From positions 1 through 64,000 of the forward strand of contig JAYODU010000010.1 of the NCBI GenBank assembly GCA_038106445.1: a DNA stretch of 64,000 nucleotides, written 5' to 3'. Of the stretch, positions 54,247 to 62,728 are shown piece by piece. Each line of letters opens with the position of its first letter. The first letter of the stretch is position 1. The notes beneath the pieces are model-generated. The model searched no databases and was not told the DNA's origin. It saw nothing but the letters and a program-made list of their open reading frames with translations. The position numbers were made by a program, and so were the translations under genes. The DNA comes from Pseudemcibacter sp038106445 (GTDB lineage: Bacteria; Pseudomonadota; Alphaproteobacteria; Sphingomonadales; Emcibacteraceae).

Positions 54247-54930
54247 TTAATGAATATTAGGGCCCTGGCCCGAATTAAAGGTTTTTTTGTTGATAGTCAT
54301 TATTTGAATCGCTAACTCCGCGCGCTGATCAAGACTGTCTGTTTCTAAGATTAGCTGTTTTTCGGATGCTTCAAAAGGCAAAATCATGGAAATCGAATTT
54401 ACAAGTTCCTCATCACAGATATTTGCAATTATTTTCATATTTATTTTCATGTTGAGAGCATCGAGATATTCTTTAAGCGTATCAAGAAATCTTTCTTTTG
54501 CCGCAGTTTCATTTTTTAGAATATCATTGCCATCTTTTCTAAATGGTTCATAGTCTGCAAGTACTTCCCTGAAATTATACCTGAGGGGTATTTCGGATCT
54601 GATTTGAAATCGGCGGATACCTGTCAGGATAATAAAATACTGACCCGGGACAGTTTCCCTGACTTCTGATAAAATTCCTGCGCAGCCGACAGAATATAAT
54701 TCACGACCACGGCTTGCTGTGCCGAACTGATCATTATTTTCGGGGGATAATGAAATGGAGCTTCGCAGCGGCTGCACCATGCCTATTATGCCATGATTAT
54801 CCGCAGCAAATTCCACCATTTCCCGGTATCGCGGTTCAAATATATTTAGAGGCAGATGACAGCGTGGTAACAATATCGCCCCTGTCAGAGGGAATATTGG
54901 TATTTGTTCTGGTAAGGGTTTTTCGGTCAT
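54247..54930 (-). CDS. LON substrate-binding-domain protein
   Basis: A 227-aa protein that has the N-terminal domain of Lon protease but no ATPase or peptidase domain. IPIFPLTGAILLPRCHLPLNIFEPRYREMV is the hallmark, followed by GCAGILSEVRETVPGQYFIILTGIRRFQI. Exact function unknown, possibly substrate recruitment. It starts 6 bp after the thioredoxin gene stop. Confidence 0.92.
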   Translation of the reverse strand: MTEKPLPEQIPIFPLTGAILLPRCHLPLNIFEPRYREMVEFAADNHGIIGMVQPLRSSISLSPENNDQFGTASRGRELYSVGCAGILSEVRETVPGQYFIILTGIRRFQIRSEIPLRYNFREVLADYEPFRKDGNDILKNETAAKERFLDTLKEYLDALNMKINMKIIANICDEELVNSISMILPFEASEKQLILETDSLDQRAELAIQIMTINKKTFNSGQGPNIH

Positions 54931-54936
54931 TATTAT

Positions 54937-55827
54937 TTATGAAAATAACAGACTTGAAAGTTTTCGGCGCGCGGCAATGGTAAATGGATCCATAGGACCC
55001 GCCATTTCAAAAAATTTAAGAAGTTGTTTTCTCGCGCCATCGTCTTTCCACTCTCTGTCTGTTGAAATGATATGCAATAGATGATCTGCCGCTTCATCGC
55101 GTCTTTGTCCTGCCCAAAGGGCGATGGCCAGATCAAAACGTGCCTGATTATCGGATGGATCGTTATCAATGGAAGCTATCAGCGTTGAAATATCAGCAAT
55201 TTCGCCAAGCTGTTTTTTTGTTTCTAGGTTAGCCATCGCTGCTGAAAATACCGGATCATTTTTATTTTCGGCATCCGAGAGTAGTTTTTCAGCATTTTTA
55301 AGGTCACCCAGATTGATCAGACAATTAGCAAGCCCTGCTATTGCTGCAGTATTTGATGCTTCCAGTTGCAGAGCCTGTGAATAAGCAGCGCCCGCCTGCT
55401 CAAAATCTTGCTGATTATAGGCACTATCCGCATAAGCAATTAATTCATCAATTTCCGATGGGCCCATATCAGGTGCAATTTTAGCAATGAAATCTTTGAT
55501 TTCACTTTCACTTTTTACACCTGAAAAGGCATCAACAGGCTGCCCCCCGACAAATGCAACAACGGTTGGAACTGATCTTATCTGCATCTGCGCGGCAATG
55601 TCCTGCGCCTCATCAATATTCACCTTGGCAAGGATAACAGCACCTTTGGCGTCATTCACAACTTTTTCAATGATAGGTCCGAGTGTTTTACATGGCCCGC
55701 ACCAAGGAGCCCAGAAATCAACAATCACCGGCACATCCAGTGACCGCTCCAGGACTTCGGATACAAAACTGTTTATGTCAACATCTATTATGTTTGCACG
55801 TGCCGTGCTTATTTCTTGTTCCTGCAT
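54937..55827 (-). CDS. Thioredoxin-TPR co-chaperone (YbbN/CnoX-like)
   Basis: A 296-aa fusion. Residues about 20-125 are a thioredoxin domain with the redox motif WCGPC (FWAPWCGPCKTLGP), and residues about 135-290 are TPR-like helices (AYADSAYNQQDFEQAGAAYSQA). Both redox cysteines are present, unlike E. coli CnoX, which has SXXC. It probably protects or transfers oxidised clients to chaperones. Second gene of the operon, after proX. Confidence 0.92.
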   Translation of the reverse strand: MQEQEISTARANIIDVDINSFVSEVLERSLDVPVIVDFWAPWCGPCKTLGPIIEKVVNDAKGAVILAKVNIDEAQDIAAQMQIRSVPTVVAFVGGQPVDAFSGVKSESEIKDFIAKIAPDMGPSEIDELIAYADSAYNQQDFEQAGAAYSQALQLEASNTAAIAGLANCLINLGDLKNAEKLLSDAENKNDPVFSAAMANLETKKQLGEIADISTLIASIDNDPSDNQARFDLAIALWAGQRRDEAADHLLHIISTDREWKDDGARKQLLKFFEMAGPMDPFTIAARRKLSSLLFS

Positions 55828-55838
55828 ATTATTTTCCG

Positions 55839-56342
55839 TTAGAGGTTATCGAAATCCATGATAATGGGGCGAAAACCAAAATGCTCTATAAATTTTATTA
55901 AATCATTCCTGTGAATTGTGAGTGTCGCTTCATTATGTAAGGGATGGTAGTTAAGATAGTCATGTTCAAGCATTGTTTTATCAAGAACGACTATCAGATT
56001 TTTATTTTCAACATTTATAAGTGAAAATGGTGTCACCGCCCCTGGCTTTATGCCCAGCACATCAACCATTCGTTCAGCACTTGCGAAACTAAGTCTTCCG
56101 ACAGGCAAATTCCCTGATCGGTAAAGAGCCTTTAAATCCACCTGTCTGTCTTCAGAGAGGACCGCAAGAATAAAATTGTGTTTTTTATCTTTCAAGAACA
56201 GATTTTTGCAATGCCCGCCAGGAATTTCTCCCCGTAAATTCTGCGAGTCTTCAACAGTGAATAATGGCGGGTGCCGAAAAAGGGTTGTTTTAATTTCCAA
56301 CTCACCTAATTTATCCAGAAGATCCTGTTCAGTGGCAGGCAT
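55839..56342 (-). CDS. YbaK/ProX-type aminoacyl-tRNA deacylase
   Basis: A 167-aa trans-editing enzyme of the prolyl-tRNA synthetase INS/YbaK superfamily (PrdX/ProXp-ala type). It probably hydrolyses mischarged Ala-tRNA(Pro). Motifs are TTLFRHPPLFTVEDSQNL, GGHCKNLFLKDKK, LSFASAERMVDVLGIKPGAVTPF and the C-terminal HPLHNEATLTI. First gene of the four-gene operon on the minus strand. Confidence 0.9.
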   Translation of the reverse strand: MPATEQDLLDKLGELEIKTTLFRHPPLFTVEDSQNLRGEIPGGHCKNLFLKDKKHNFILAVLSEDRQVDLKALYRSGNLPVGRLSFASAERMVDVLGIKPGAVTPFSLINVENKNLIVVLDKTMLEHDYLNYHPLHNEATLTIHRNDLIKFIEHFGFRPIIMDFDNL

Positions 56343-56503
56343 AATAACTCCATGATTTTAAAAGTATCTTTCGTGCAGGAAATATAGCCAAACTATCGAT
56401 CAGGGCCAACGTATTTTTTTTAAGTAAGGACTTGCAATTCAAAAATGTTTGCGTATATTCCCCTTCACAGATAATGATAATGTTATATGACGCATATGGT
56501 TAT

Positions 56504-56578
56504 GCGGGCGTAGCTCAGTGGTAGAGCGTCACGTTGCCAACGTGAATGTCGAGAGTTCGAATCTCTTCGCCCGCTCCA
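56504..56578 (+). tRNA. tRNA-Gly (GCC)
   Basis: A complete 75-nt cloverleaf. Acceptor GCGGGCG pairs with CGCCCGC and the discriminator T precedes an encoded CCA. The D-arm is TAGCTCAGTGGTAGAG, the anticodon stem TCACG/CGTGA has loop TTGCCAA (anticodon GCC, 56536-56538), and the T-arm is GAGAGTTCGAATCTC. Confidence 0.97.
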
Positions 56579-56636
56579 TTTTCCAAAGAACTATAAAAAA
56601 TAATGCATAGTGAAAATATGTGCAGATGCTAAAATT

Positions 56637-56996
56637 TCATCTTTCTTGCCGCAGTATTTTTTCCATTTTTTTGCCTTTCGCCAATTCATCAATCAGCTTA
56701 TCCAGATAACGAATTTCACGCATTGTTGTCTCTTCGATATCTTTGATCCGGACACCACATATTACGCCCTTAATTAATATTCGCGCGGGGTTCAGTTTGG
56801 GGGCTTCAGCAAAAAACGTTTCAAAGTCAGTTTTATTTTTAATCTGGGCCATGAGTTCTTTTTGGTTATATCCCGTTAACCAGAGGATGATTTGATCGAC
56901 TTCCCCTTTTGTGCGGCCTTTTTTTTCGGCCTTGTTAATATAAAGAGGATAGACGCTGGCAAAAATCATTCTATAGATCTGATCATTGTTATTCAT
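56637..56996 (-). CDS. DUF2200 family protein
   Basis: A 119-aa protein of the DUF2200 family (COG4898). IYRMIFASVYPLYINKAEKKGRTK, the WLTGYNQKEL stretch, FFAEAPKLNPARILIKGVICGVRI and IRYLDKLIDELAKGKKMEKILR match it almost end to end. Function unknown. Its start overlaps the upstream ArsR gene stop by 4 bp (ATGA). Confidence 0.9.
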   Translation of the reverse strand: MNNNDQIYRMIFASVYPLYINKAEKKGRTKGEVDQIILWLTGYNQKELMAQIKNKTDFETFFAEAPKLNPARILIKGVICGVRIKDIEETTMREIRYLDKLIDELAKGKKMEKILRQER

Positions 56997-57340
56997 GTGA
57001 TTTCCTGTTCGATTTTTTTCTTTTGCTTGCCACGGGCAATTTCCGTATGAAGTGCCATAAGCTTGGTGTCAAAAAAGTTGCGAAATGGAGACATCCATTC
57101 GTCAACTTCCTTTAAAGGGGACACATCAAGACTATAGATCCTCTTTGTTCCTTCTTCACGTACTTGGGCGAAACCGGAATCACGAAGTATTTTTAAATGC
57201 TGCGAAACAGCGGGTTGAGTAATGCCAAATTGTTTCCGGATAACGTTGACTACTTCACCTGAACTATGTTGTGAATCTGCCAGAAGTTCAAGAATTTTTC
57301 TTTTAACAGGGTCGCCCAGTATCTGAAATGCGGCACTCAT
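56993..57340 (-). CDS. ArsR-family transcriptional regulator
   Basis: A 115-aa winged-helix regulator. FQILGDPVKRKILELLADSQHSSGEV and the recognition helix ITQPAVSQHLKILRDSGFAQ are the ArsR type; no metal-binding cysteine motif is visible. The ATG at 57340 is preferred over an upstream in-frame start because it overlaps the SRPBCC stop as ATGA and gives the family-typical MSAAFQILGDP. It probably represses its own operon through the palindrome at 58001-58028. Confidence 0.9.
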   Translation of the reverse strand: MSAAFQILGDPVKRKILELLADSQHSSGEVVNVIRKQFGITQPAVSQHLKILRDSGFAQVREEGTKRIYSLDVSPLKEVDEWMSPFRNFFDTKLMALHTEIARGKQKKKIEQEIT

Positions 57341-57984
57341 AGTTCTTCTCCCAAGTAAAATTTCTCTGTAGATTTGGCAGATGAAAATGCCCATTCCCGA
57401 TCATAACCTGCCTTTGCTGTTGCCTCCCCCCAGGATTGCGCGCTATTTGAAATGAAATTTTTTCCTTCGGGTGTTGGAAGCGCTGTTTCATCAACAGAAC
57501 CTGCGGTTATAATATGATGGTTTAGAAATGTGATCCAAAGATCCCATCCAACGCCAACGGCCCCAGGGCCATAAACTTCAAAATGTTTCCCCTTTGCGCT
57601 AGACTGATGTTCAACATAAAGCTGTGTTTTATCCGGTTGAATTATTGAAAGTTTGGCTTTCACCCAGCTTACATCGCTAGCATATTCCCAGGTCAATTCA
57701 AACCCTTTGAGGTATTCACATTGTGTGATGGTACCTGAAGCATTGTTTTTAATTTGAAAGCAACCATCAAGTCGCAGATCGCCGTCTACCTGGCCAAACC
57801 AATGGGGAAGACGCTCCTTATTCGTTATGGCATCCCATAAGTCATTGACGTCAGTATTATAAATCGATTCGGAAATCATTACATAAGTTTGCTGACCCTC
57901 ACGTTCGCCTTTTTCTACCTTTCTGTTTATAAATCCAGCGCGATCAAAAATATTCTGCAATGGTTCCACTCCAAAGTTATTCAA
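57337..57984 (-). CDS. SRPBCC/AHSA1 domain protein
   Basis: A 215-aa START-like (AHSA1) protein. ESIYNTDVNDLWDAITNKERLPHWFGQVDG is the family opening and GVGWDLWITFLNHHI the later helix. Such proteins bind hydrophobic ligands and often sit beside ArsR regulators. First gene of the SRPBCC-arsR-DUF2200 operon, all coupled by 4-bp overlaps. Ligand unknown. Confidence 0.88.
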   Translation of the reverse strand: MNNFGVEPLQNIFDRAGFINRKVEKGEREGQQTYVMISESIYNTDVNDLWDAITNKERLPHWFGQVDGDLRLDGCFQIKNNASGTITQCEYLKGFELTWEYASDVSWVKAKLSIIQPDKTQLYVEHQSSAKGKHFEVYGPGAVGVGWDLWITFLNHHIITAGSVDETALPTPEGKNFISNSAQSWGEATAKAGYDREWAFSSAKSTEKFYLGEEL

Positions 57985-58000
57985 TATAATATAAGTTTTA

Positions 58001-58028
58001 ATTAATATAAGTTATAAATTATATTAAT
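58001..58028. promoter_or_regulatory. 28-bp near-perfect palindrome, likely ArsR operator
   Basis: Reads the same on both strands except for one mismatched pair (58011 with 58018), fully AT apart from one G. It starts 17 bp upstream of the SRPBCC gene, where a promoter would be. Candidate site for the ArsR protein of that operon. Confidence 0.62.
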
Positions 58029-58169
58029 ACAAGAAATATATGGTTTAAAACATTCCGGCAAATTCAATTTTTCTAAAAAACGTGGATCAATAAAGAACGT
58101 GACGTACTGGGCTTTTTATTTTAGCATCTTCGGGTATAAATTATGATTGAATGAAGAGGTCTGATAATA

Positions 58170-59540
58170 ATGATAAAAAAACTGATAATTACTGCAAGTA
58201 TTCTTGCCATTATCATATGTACCTTCCTTTTGGTCAGCCGTTCGATGCTTTATAATTATGATGTATCGGCGGATCATGTTTATGATTTTTCGAATAAGAA
58301 TGCCCGGATTACTAAACTGAATATTGAAAACGGACAGGTTACTTTACCGCCCATGACGGGTACTAATCTGTCGACATTTTTAAAGGTTTCTGTTGATGGA
58401 TCACTGATCAGTAACATGTTAAGGCCAAGTCTTGTTATGAATACGGGGCTTGGTAGCGAAGTACAGTTTTTTGAGCATGGTGCATCGGGGATACGCTATC
58501 TGAATATTAGTAAACTGGTCGGAACAGAAGATCAGTTGCTTACAGTGTCTGGCAAACGTCTTGACGTTGATGACGGCCCCGTAGAGCTTATCCAGTTTGA
58601 AAACCCTGTGCTCGCGGGAAAAAGGATACTGGTTTTATCCCCCCATCCTGATGATGCGGAGATCGCAGCATTCGGCCTTTATAGTGAACATAATGATGTA
58701 TTTATTGCCACAGTGACATCGGGCGATGCGGGTCCCTTCATGTATGATGAAATATATGATGAAGAAACTGAAGCTGTTGCACATTATCTTAAAAAAGGTG
58801 AAGTCAGGACATGGAACAGCCTTGCGGTCCCGCTGCTTGGTGGTGTGTCACCGGAAAATATTGTTAATCTTGGCTATAATGATGCACGGCTTCGTGCCAT
58901 GTACCGTGACAAGGATATGATTGCGGCCGGGCTTTATACCGAAGTTTCAAACATGGATACGTTCAGAAAGCAGAATTTTTCACGCCTTGCAGATGGACTT
59001 GTAGGCATAAATAACTGGGCGTCGCTGGTGGGCAATATGAAATATCTGATTAATGAAATCAAACCTGATATCATCATTACGCCGTCGCCCAAATTGGATA
59101 TGCATAGCGATCATCAATACACAACTATTGCAGCCGTTGAAGCACTGAAGGAACTTGAAATTCATGAAGGCACCCTGCTTCTTTATACGAACCACCAGGT
59201 AGCCTTTAATGAAAGATTTCCTTATGGAAACGCAGGGGCAGTCATCTCATTGCCGCCAACACCCCGAGGAAGTAATCATTTTACCAGATTATTTTCCTAT
59301 CCAATGAACAGGGATAAGCAACGCAGTAAAATATTTGCGCTTGATGCCATGAATGATCTGCGTCTTGGCACGGATTACAGATTTGTTGGTCGCGCACTGG
59401 CGCAGGCTGCGGAAACATTCTGGATGCAGATCACAGGTAAGGAAGAAACCTACTTCCGACGTGCTATACGCAGCAATGAATTTTTCTATGTGGTGGATGT
59501 TAAAGACATATATGATGATGCTAAATTAGCAGATCTTTAA
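58170..59540 (+). CDS. PIG-L family deacetylase, membrane anchored
   Basis: A 456-aa protein with one N-terminal membrane segment (about residues 4-24). The first 150 residues are not recognised. The zinc motif PHPDDAE (H159, D161, D162) and the second ligand pair in MHSDHQ near residue 312 identify a LmbE/PIG-L N-acetyl-sugar deacetylase-like domain, probably periplasmic. It stands between two ArsR/SRPBCC modules, each transcribed separately. Substrate unknown. Confidence 0.88.
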   Translation: MIKKLIITASILAIIICTFLLVSRSMLYNYDVSADHVYDFSNKNARITKLNIENGQVTLPPMTGTNLSTFLKVSVDGSLISNMLRPSLVMNTGLGSEVQFFEHGASGIRYLNISKLVGTEDQLLTVSGKRLDVDDGPVELIQFENPVLAGKRILVLSPHPDDAEIAAFGLYSEHNDVFIATVTSGDAGPFMYDEIYDEETEAVAHYLKKGEVRTWNSLAVPLLGGVSPENIVNLGYNDARLRAMYRDKDMIAAGLYTEVSNMDTFRKQNFSRLADGLVGINNWASLVGNMKYLINEIKPDIIITPSPKLDMHSDHQYTTIAAVEALKELEIHEGTLLLYTNHQVAFNERFPYGNAGAVISLPPTPRGSNHFTRLFSYPMNRDKQRSKIFALDAMNDLRLGTDYRFVGRALAQAAETFWMQITGKEETYFRRAIRSNEFFYVVDVKDIYDDAKLADL

Positions 59541-59602
59541 CCCGATATTTTTCTTTCAGAATAAAAATTATCATCATTCAAAATTCTGTTGACGGTCAAT
59601 TT

Positions 59603-59636
59603 TATATGTAATAATGTAATTACATGATTACATATA
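59603..59636. promoter_or_regulatory. 34-bp near-perfect palindrome, likely operator of the second ArsR
   Basis: A palindrome centred between 59619 and 59620 with one mismatched pair (59613/59626). Arms contain TATATGTAAT and ATTACATATA. It overlaps the first possible start codon of the arsR gene (59624), so binding would block both promoter and initiation if the gene autoregulates. Confidence 0.65.
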
Positions 59637-59965
59637 ATGATATGAATGATATATTTCATGCACTTGCGCACGAAACAAGGCGGGAAATAATGGGTATCGT
59701 TGGCGGATGTTCGGGCATTTCGGTTGGGGAGCTGGCAACATGTTTTGATGTCAGCCGGATTGCCGTGATGAATCATTTGGCTGTGCTTGAAAAAGCGGGA
59801 CTGGTTATCAGTGAAAAAGACGGACGTGCGCGCAGGCTTTATTTAAATGTGGCACCCATTCAAATGATTTATGATCGCTGGACGGATGAATATAGTGGTT
59901 ATTGGGCAAACCGGATTACAAACATAAAATATAATGCTGAAAAAGCTTCAGGGAAAAGGAAATAA
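59624..59965 (+). CDS. ArsR-family transcriptional regulator (SRPBCC-associated)
   Basis: A 113-aa winged-helix regulator: DIFHALAHETRREIMGIV, then the recognition region GELATCFDVSRIAVMNHLAVLEKAGLV, and a C-terminal helix with YDRWTDEYSGYWANR, typical of ArsR proteins paired with SRPBCC genes. The ATG at 59624 lies inside the palindrome; the second ATG at 59642 (MNDIFHALAH) gives the more usual N-terminus and may be the true start. No ribosome site stands out for either. The SRPBCC gene follows after 2 bp. Confidence 0.88.
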   Translation: MITYNDMNDIFHALAHETRREIMGIVGGCSGISVGELATCFDVSRIAVMNHLAVLEKAGLVISEKDGRARRLYLNVAPIQMIYDRWTDEYSGYWANRITNIKYNAEKASGKRK

Positions 59966-59967
59966 TA

Positions 59968-60497
59968 ATGACAGAAGATATAAGTGAAAAGGCGGTTTAT
60001 CGCGTGCAGATTAAGGCCCCCATTGAAAAGGTATGGTCAGAACTTGTGAAAACAGACGAAGTTCTTCCGTTTTTCTTTGGTGCCGTTTGTAATACTGAGG
60101 ACGGTTTAAAGGGGGCGCAAAAATTGCCATTCGCACCAAAGATAACAAATATACCAGTATTGTGGGTGAAGTTCTCGAATTTAATCCGCCCCACCGTTAT
60201 TCCCATACGCTTAAATTCACCAATATGGATGATCCCTATAGTACCGTTATCTATGATCTTGTTGAAAAAGATGGTGGGGTAGAATTCTCGCTTACGACAT
60301 TGAACGTGCCAGCGGGAACAAAAACAGAAAAAAGTATGGCGCAGGGTTCACCATTTATCATCAATACACTTAAGGCAATTTGTGAAACGGGAAGGCCGAC
60401 TTTTTCGGGCCGTTTAATCCTTGGGATGATTTCACTTATGACACCGTTTACACCAAAAGAATGTCTTAGTGAAAACTGGCCTTACGAAAAAATTTAA
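59968..60497 (+). pseudogene. SRPBCC/AHSA1 family gene with a frameshift
   Basis: The first frame starts correctly (VYRVQIKAPIEKVWSELVKTDEVLPFFFG) and runs to GLKGAQK. After that the expected sequence continues in another frame: IAIRTKDNKYTSIVGEVLEFNPPHRYSHTLKF, VPAGTKTEKSMAQG and LMTPFTPKECLSENWPY, a familiar AHSA1 end. Adding one A to the A5 run at 60119-60123 restores one continuous frame with correct family spacing. So a single-base deletion in a homopolymer broke it, in the cell or in the assembly. It would be the partner of the ArsR gene before it. Confidence 0.85.
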
Positions 60498-61498
60498 AGA
60501 TACATGGGCCTTCCAAGAATATTTTTAATATCCGGACGGTAGTTTTTCTGGTCATAAACATTGCTGACAATAAGGTTTGGTTGCTTGCCCAGCACGCAGT
60601 CATTATCCCTGATCGCGTAATTCCCGTCTTTTATCGCGGTCATCTTGCCGTAAGTACCTTTTTCAATCATCTGCACGGCCATGGTACCGAAGGATTTTGC
60701 AACAAGTTTATCAAGCGCATCCGGTTCACCACTTCTCAGCAGATAAGCAAGTGACTGGGTCAATACACTGACGTTATGATTGCTGCGAAGATGCTGATAA
60801 ATAATGTCGCCAATACCACCCAGTTTTTCATTGCCGTAATGGTCCTTGTTATTCTGGTAAATATTATCGCCCCCTTGCAGGGTCGCACCCTCCGCGACAA
60901 CAGCAATGGCATAATTTTCCGCACTCGCGTCGCGGTCGGCTATGATCAGGTTGCTGAAATGAACAAGATCAATCGGNNNNNNNNNNNNNNNNNNNNNNNN
61001 NNNNNNNNNNNNNNNNNNNNNNNNNNNNNNNNNNNNNNNNNNNNNNNNNNNNNNNNNNNNNNNNNNNNNNNNNNNNGCAAAGCGTAGTGAACCATCGCCG
61101 CCAATCGGGACTAACACATCAATTTCCATATGTTCAAGCACCTGAAGAATATGTGTAGTGCAATCAAATGTACCAGCACGGAAGTCAGATGGGGGCATTT
61201 TTCCTTTTAAAAATGTCGGAATAAATTCTTCGTCCATTTGTACAGGATTAAATCGGGATGTGTGCAGGAACGTACCGCCAACATTTTCAAGTCCGCGCAT
61301 CTTTCTGGAATAAAGCGGCATGGACAGGCGTTTGTTTTGTTCCGGGTCGCCATCAAGGTCATAATAAAGAAGCCCTTGCCAGCCACGCCGGATACCAATT
61401 GTTTGCCAGTTATTTTTTTCAGCGCCCTCGACAACGGCCTTGATACAGGCATTAAGGCCAGGAACGTCACCACCACTTGTCAATATGCCAATTTTCAT
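60494..61498 (-). CDS. pfkA: 6-phosphofructokinase (ATP-type), interrupted by scaffold gap
   Basis: The N-terminal part (GILTSGGDVPGLNACIKAVV, GWQGLL, VPIGGDGSLRF) and the C-terminal part (IDLVHFSNLIIADRD, YAIAVVAEGATLQGG, SNHNVSVLTQSLAYLLRSGEPDALD) are clear. The glycine in GGDG points to ATP rather than pyrophosphate as donor. The stretch between, including the catalytic PKTxDND motif, lies in the 100-N gap. In PFKs this spacer is about 85-100 residues, but the N run supplies only 34, so the true gap should be roughly 270-300 bp. It lies 12 bp after pspF on the same strand. Confidence 0.88.
   Translation of the reverse strand: MKIGILTSGGDVPGLNACIKAVVEGAEKNNWQTIGIRRGWQGLLYYDLDGDPEQNKRLSMPLYSRKMRGLENVGGTFLHTSRFNPVQMDEEFIPTFLKGKMPPSDFRAGTFDCTTHILQVLEHMEIDVLVPIGGDGSLRFXXXXXXXXXXXXXXXXXXXXXXXXXXXXXXXXXXPIDLVHFSNLIIADRDASAENYAIAVVAEGATLQGGDNIYQNNKDHYGNEKLGGIGDIIYQHLRSNHNVSVLTQSLAYLLRSGEPDALDKLVAKSFGTMAVQMIEKGTYGKMTAIKDGNYAIRDNDCVLGKQPNLIVSNVYDQKNYRPDIKNILGRPMYL
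60977..61076. other. Assembly gap (100 N)
   Basis: Exactly 100 unknown bases inside the phosphofructokinase gene. A round 100 usually marks a gap of unspecified length; the protein family suggests more sequence is missing than this. Confidence 0.98.
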
Positions 61499-61510
61499 CG
61501 ATTTCTCCGT

Positions 61511-62527
61511 CTAGGTGCTCTGAAGGCCGTGTTTTTTAAGCTGATGACGAAACTGATGATAACTCAAACTCAAATATTCGGCAGCCTTTTTTTGGTTATA
61601 TTTATTTGACCTTAGTGCATCAAGCAACAGTTCTTTTTCATATTCTTCAACACGGTTCTGAAAGTCACCTGGTCCTTTCGGGGCTTTTTCTATAGTTTCG
61701 GGTGTAGTAACGGGGGCATCAACAGATATATTCAATCGTGCAGTTGGTCGGAAGGGTGACTTAAAGGGGTCAATGATTATACTGTTGATTGCTTCAAATT
61801 CGATGTCTGCATAGTATACAGCCCTTTCTATGACGTTCTTAAGTTCGCGGATATTACCCGGCCAGCTGTAATCCATAAGTTTTTCGTTCATCTCGCCGGA
61901 AAACCCGGGAAAGCTTGTCCAATGCCTTTCCTGGGCAATTTTTTGGCCAAAATGAAAAGCGAGCAACATAATATCGCTTCGCCGTTCTCGTAGTGGCGGT
62001 AAAGTAATCACATCAAGGGCCAGGCGGTCCAGCAGGTCATGGCGGAAGTCACCCCTGTCAGCGGCACGTGGCAAATCAATGTTGGTTGCCCCAATCAGCC
62101 GTACGTCAGTTTCAAGGGTTTTATTGCTTCCCACCCGCTGGAATGTTCCATATTCGGTAACGCGTAGAATTTTTTCCTGAGCGGCATGTGATGTTGATGC
62201 AATTTCATCAAGGAACAAAGTACCGCCGTTGGCTTCTTCGAAACGTCCGATCCTTTTACCTGTTGCACCGGTGAAGGACCCCGCTTCGTGACCAAACAGT
62301 TCAGATTCAAGAAGCGTGTCGGGAAGCGCGGCACAGTTAACCTGAACAAAATTCTGTTCCCACCGTGGGGATAAAAAATGTAGTCGTGATGCGATCAGTT
62401 CTTTACCGGTACCGCGTTCACCAATGACCAACACGGACCGGTCATGGCTGGCGGCACGGCTTGTTTGCTCAATAACCTCAAGAAAAGCCGGACTTTCGCC
62501 AATAATGATCTGTTGTTCTACTGCCAT
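61511..62527 (-). CDS. pspF: Psp operon activator PspF (sigma54 enhancer-binding protein)
   Basis: A 338-aa AAA+ activator without an N-terminal sensor domain, as in PspF. Walker A GERGTGKE, the sigma54-contact loop GSFTGATG (a variant of GAFTGA), Walker B GGTLFLDEI, RLIGATN, WPGNIRELKN and a C-terminal Fis-type helix-turn-helix (NQKKAAEYLSLSYHQFRHQLKKHGL) are visible. Divergent from pspABC with a -24/-12 promoter between. It should be held inactive by PspA until envelope stress. pfkA lies just downstream. Confidence 0.95.
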   Translation of the reverse strand: MAVEQQIIIGESPAFLEVIEQTSRAASHDRSVLVIGERGTGKELIASRLHFLSPRWEQNFVQVNCAALPDTLLESELFGHEAGSFTGATGKRIGRFEEANGGTLFLDEIASTSHAAQEKILRVTEYGTFQRVGSNKTLETDVRLIGATNIDLPRAADRGDFRHDLLDRLALDVITLPPLRERRSDIMLLAFHFGQKIAQERHWTSFPGFSGEMNEKLMDYSWPGNIRELKNVIERAVYYADIEFEAINSIIIDPFKSPFRPTARLNISVDAPVTTPETIEKAPKGPGDFQNRVEEYEKELLLDALRSNKYNQKKAAEYLSLSYHQFRHQLKKHGLQST

Positions 62528-62658
62528 GTTAAATTATATCAATAATCAATAAAAAGTATTAATAATTAATATAAATTGTTATTTTCTGAATTTCAACTGT
62601 CAAAGACAACTTTCATATAAAATCCTTAAATTCAATGTGTTAACTGAAAATTTCAAGT

Positions 62659-62676
62659 TTGGCATGATCTCTGCAA
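62659..62676 (+). promoter_or_regulatory. Sigma54 (-24/-12) promoter of pspA
   Basis: TTGGCATGATCTCTGCAA has GG at 62661-62662 and GC at 62673-62674, exactly 12 bp apart, matching the TGGCAC-N5-TTGCA consensus. It lies about 55 bp before the pspA ATG, next to the divergent pspF gene encoding a sigma54 activator. Confidence 0.88.
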
Positions 62677-62728
62677 TAAATATGTATGAAGGCCCGTGGT
62701 AGGGGCAAAAATTAAACGGAGAAATTAA

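Noticed and set aside
60162..60497. An independent 111-aa protein starting at 60162.
   Set aside because: It is the downstream half of the frameshifted SRPBCC gene; family similarity continues upstream of that ATG.
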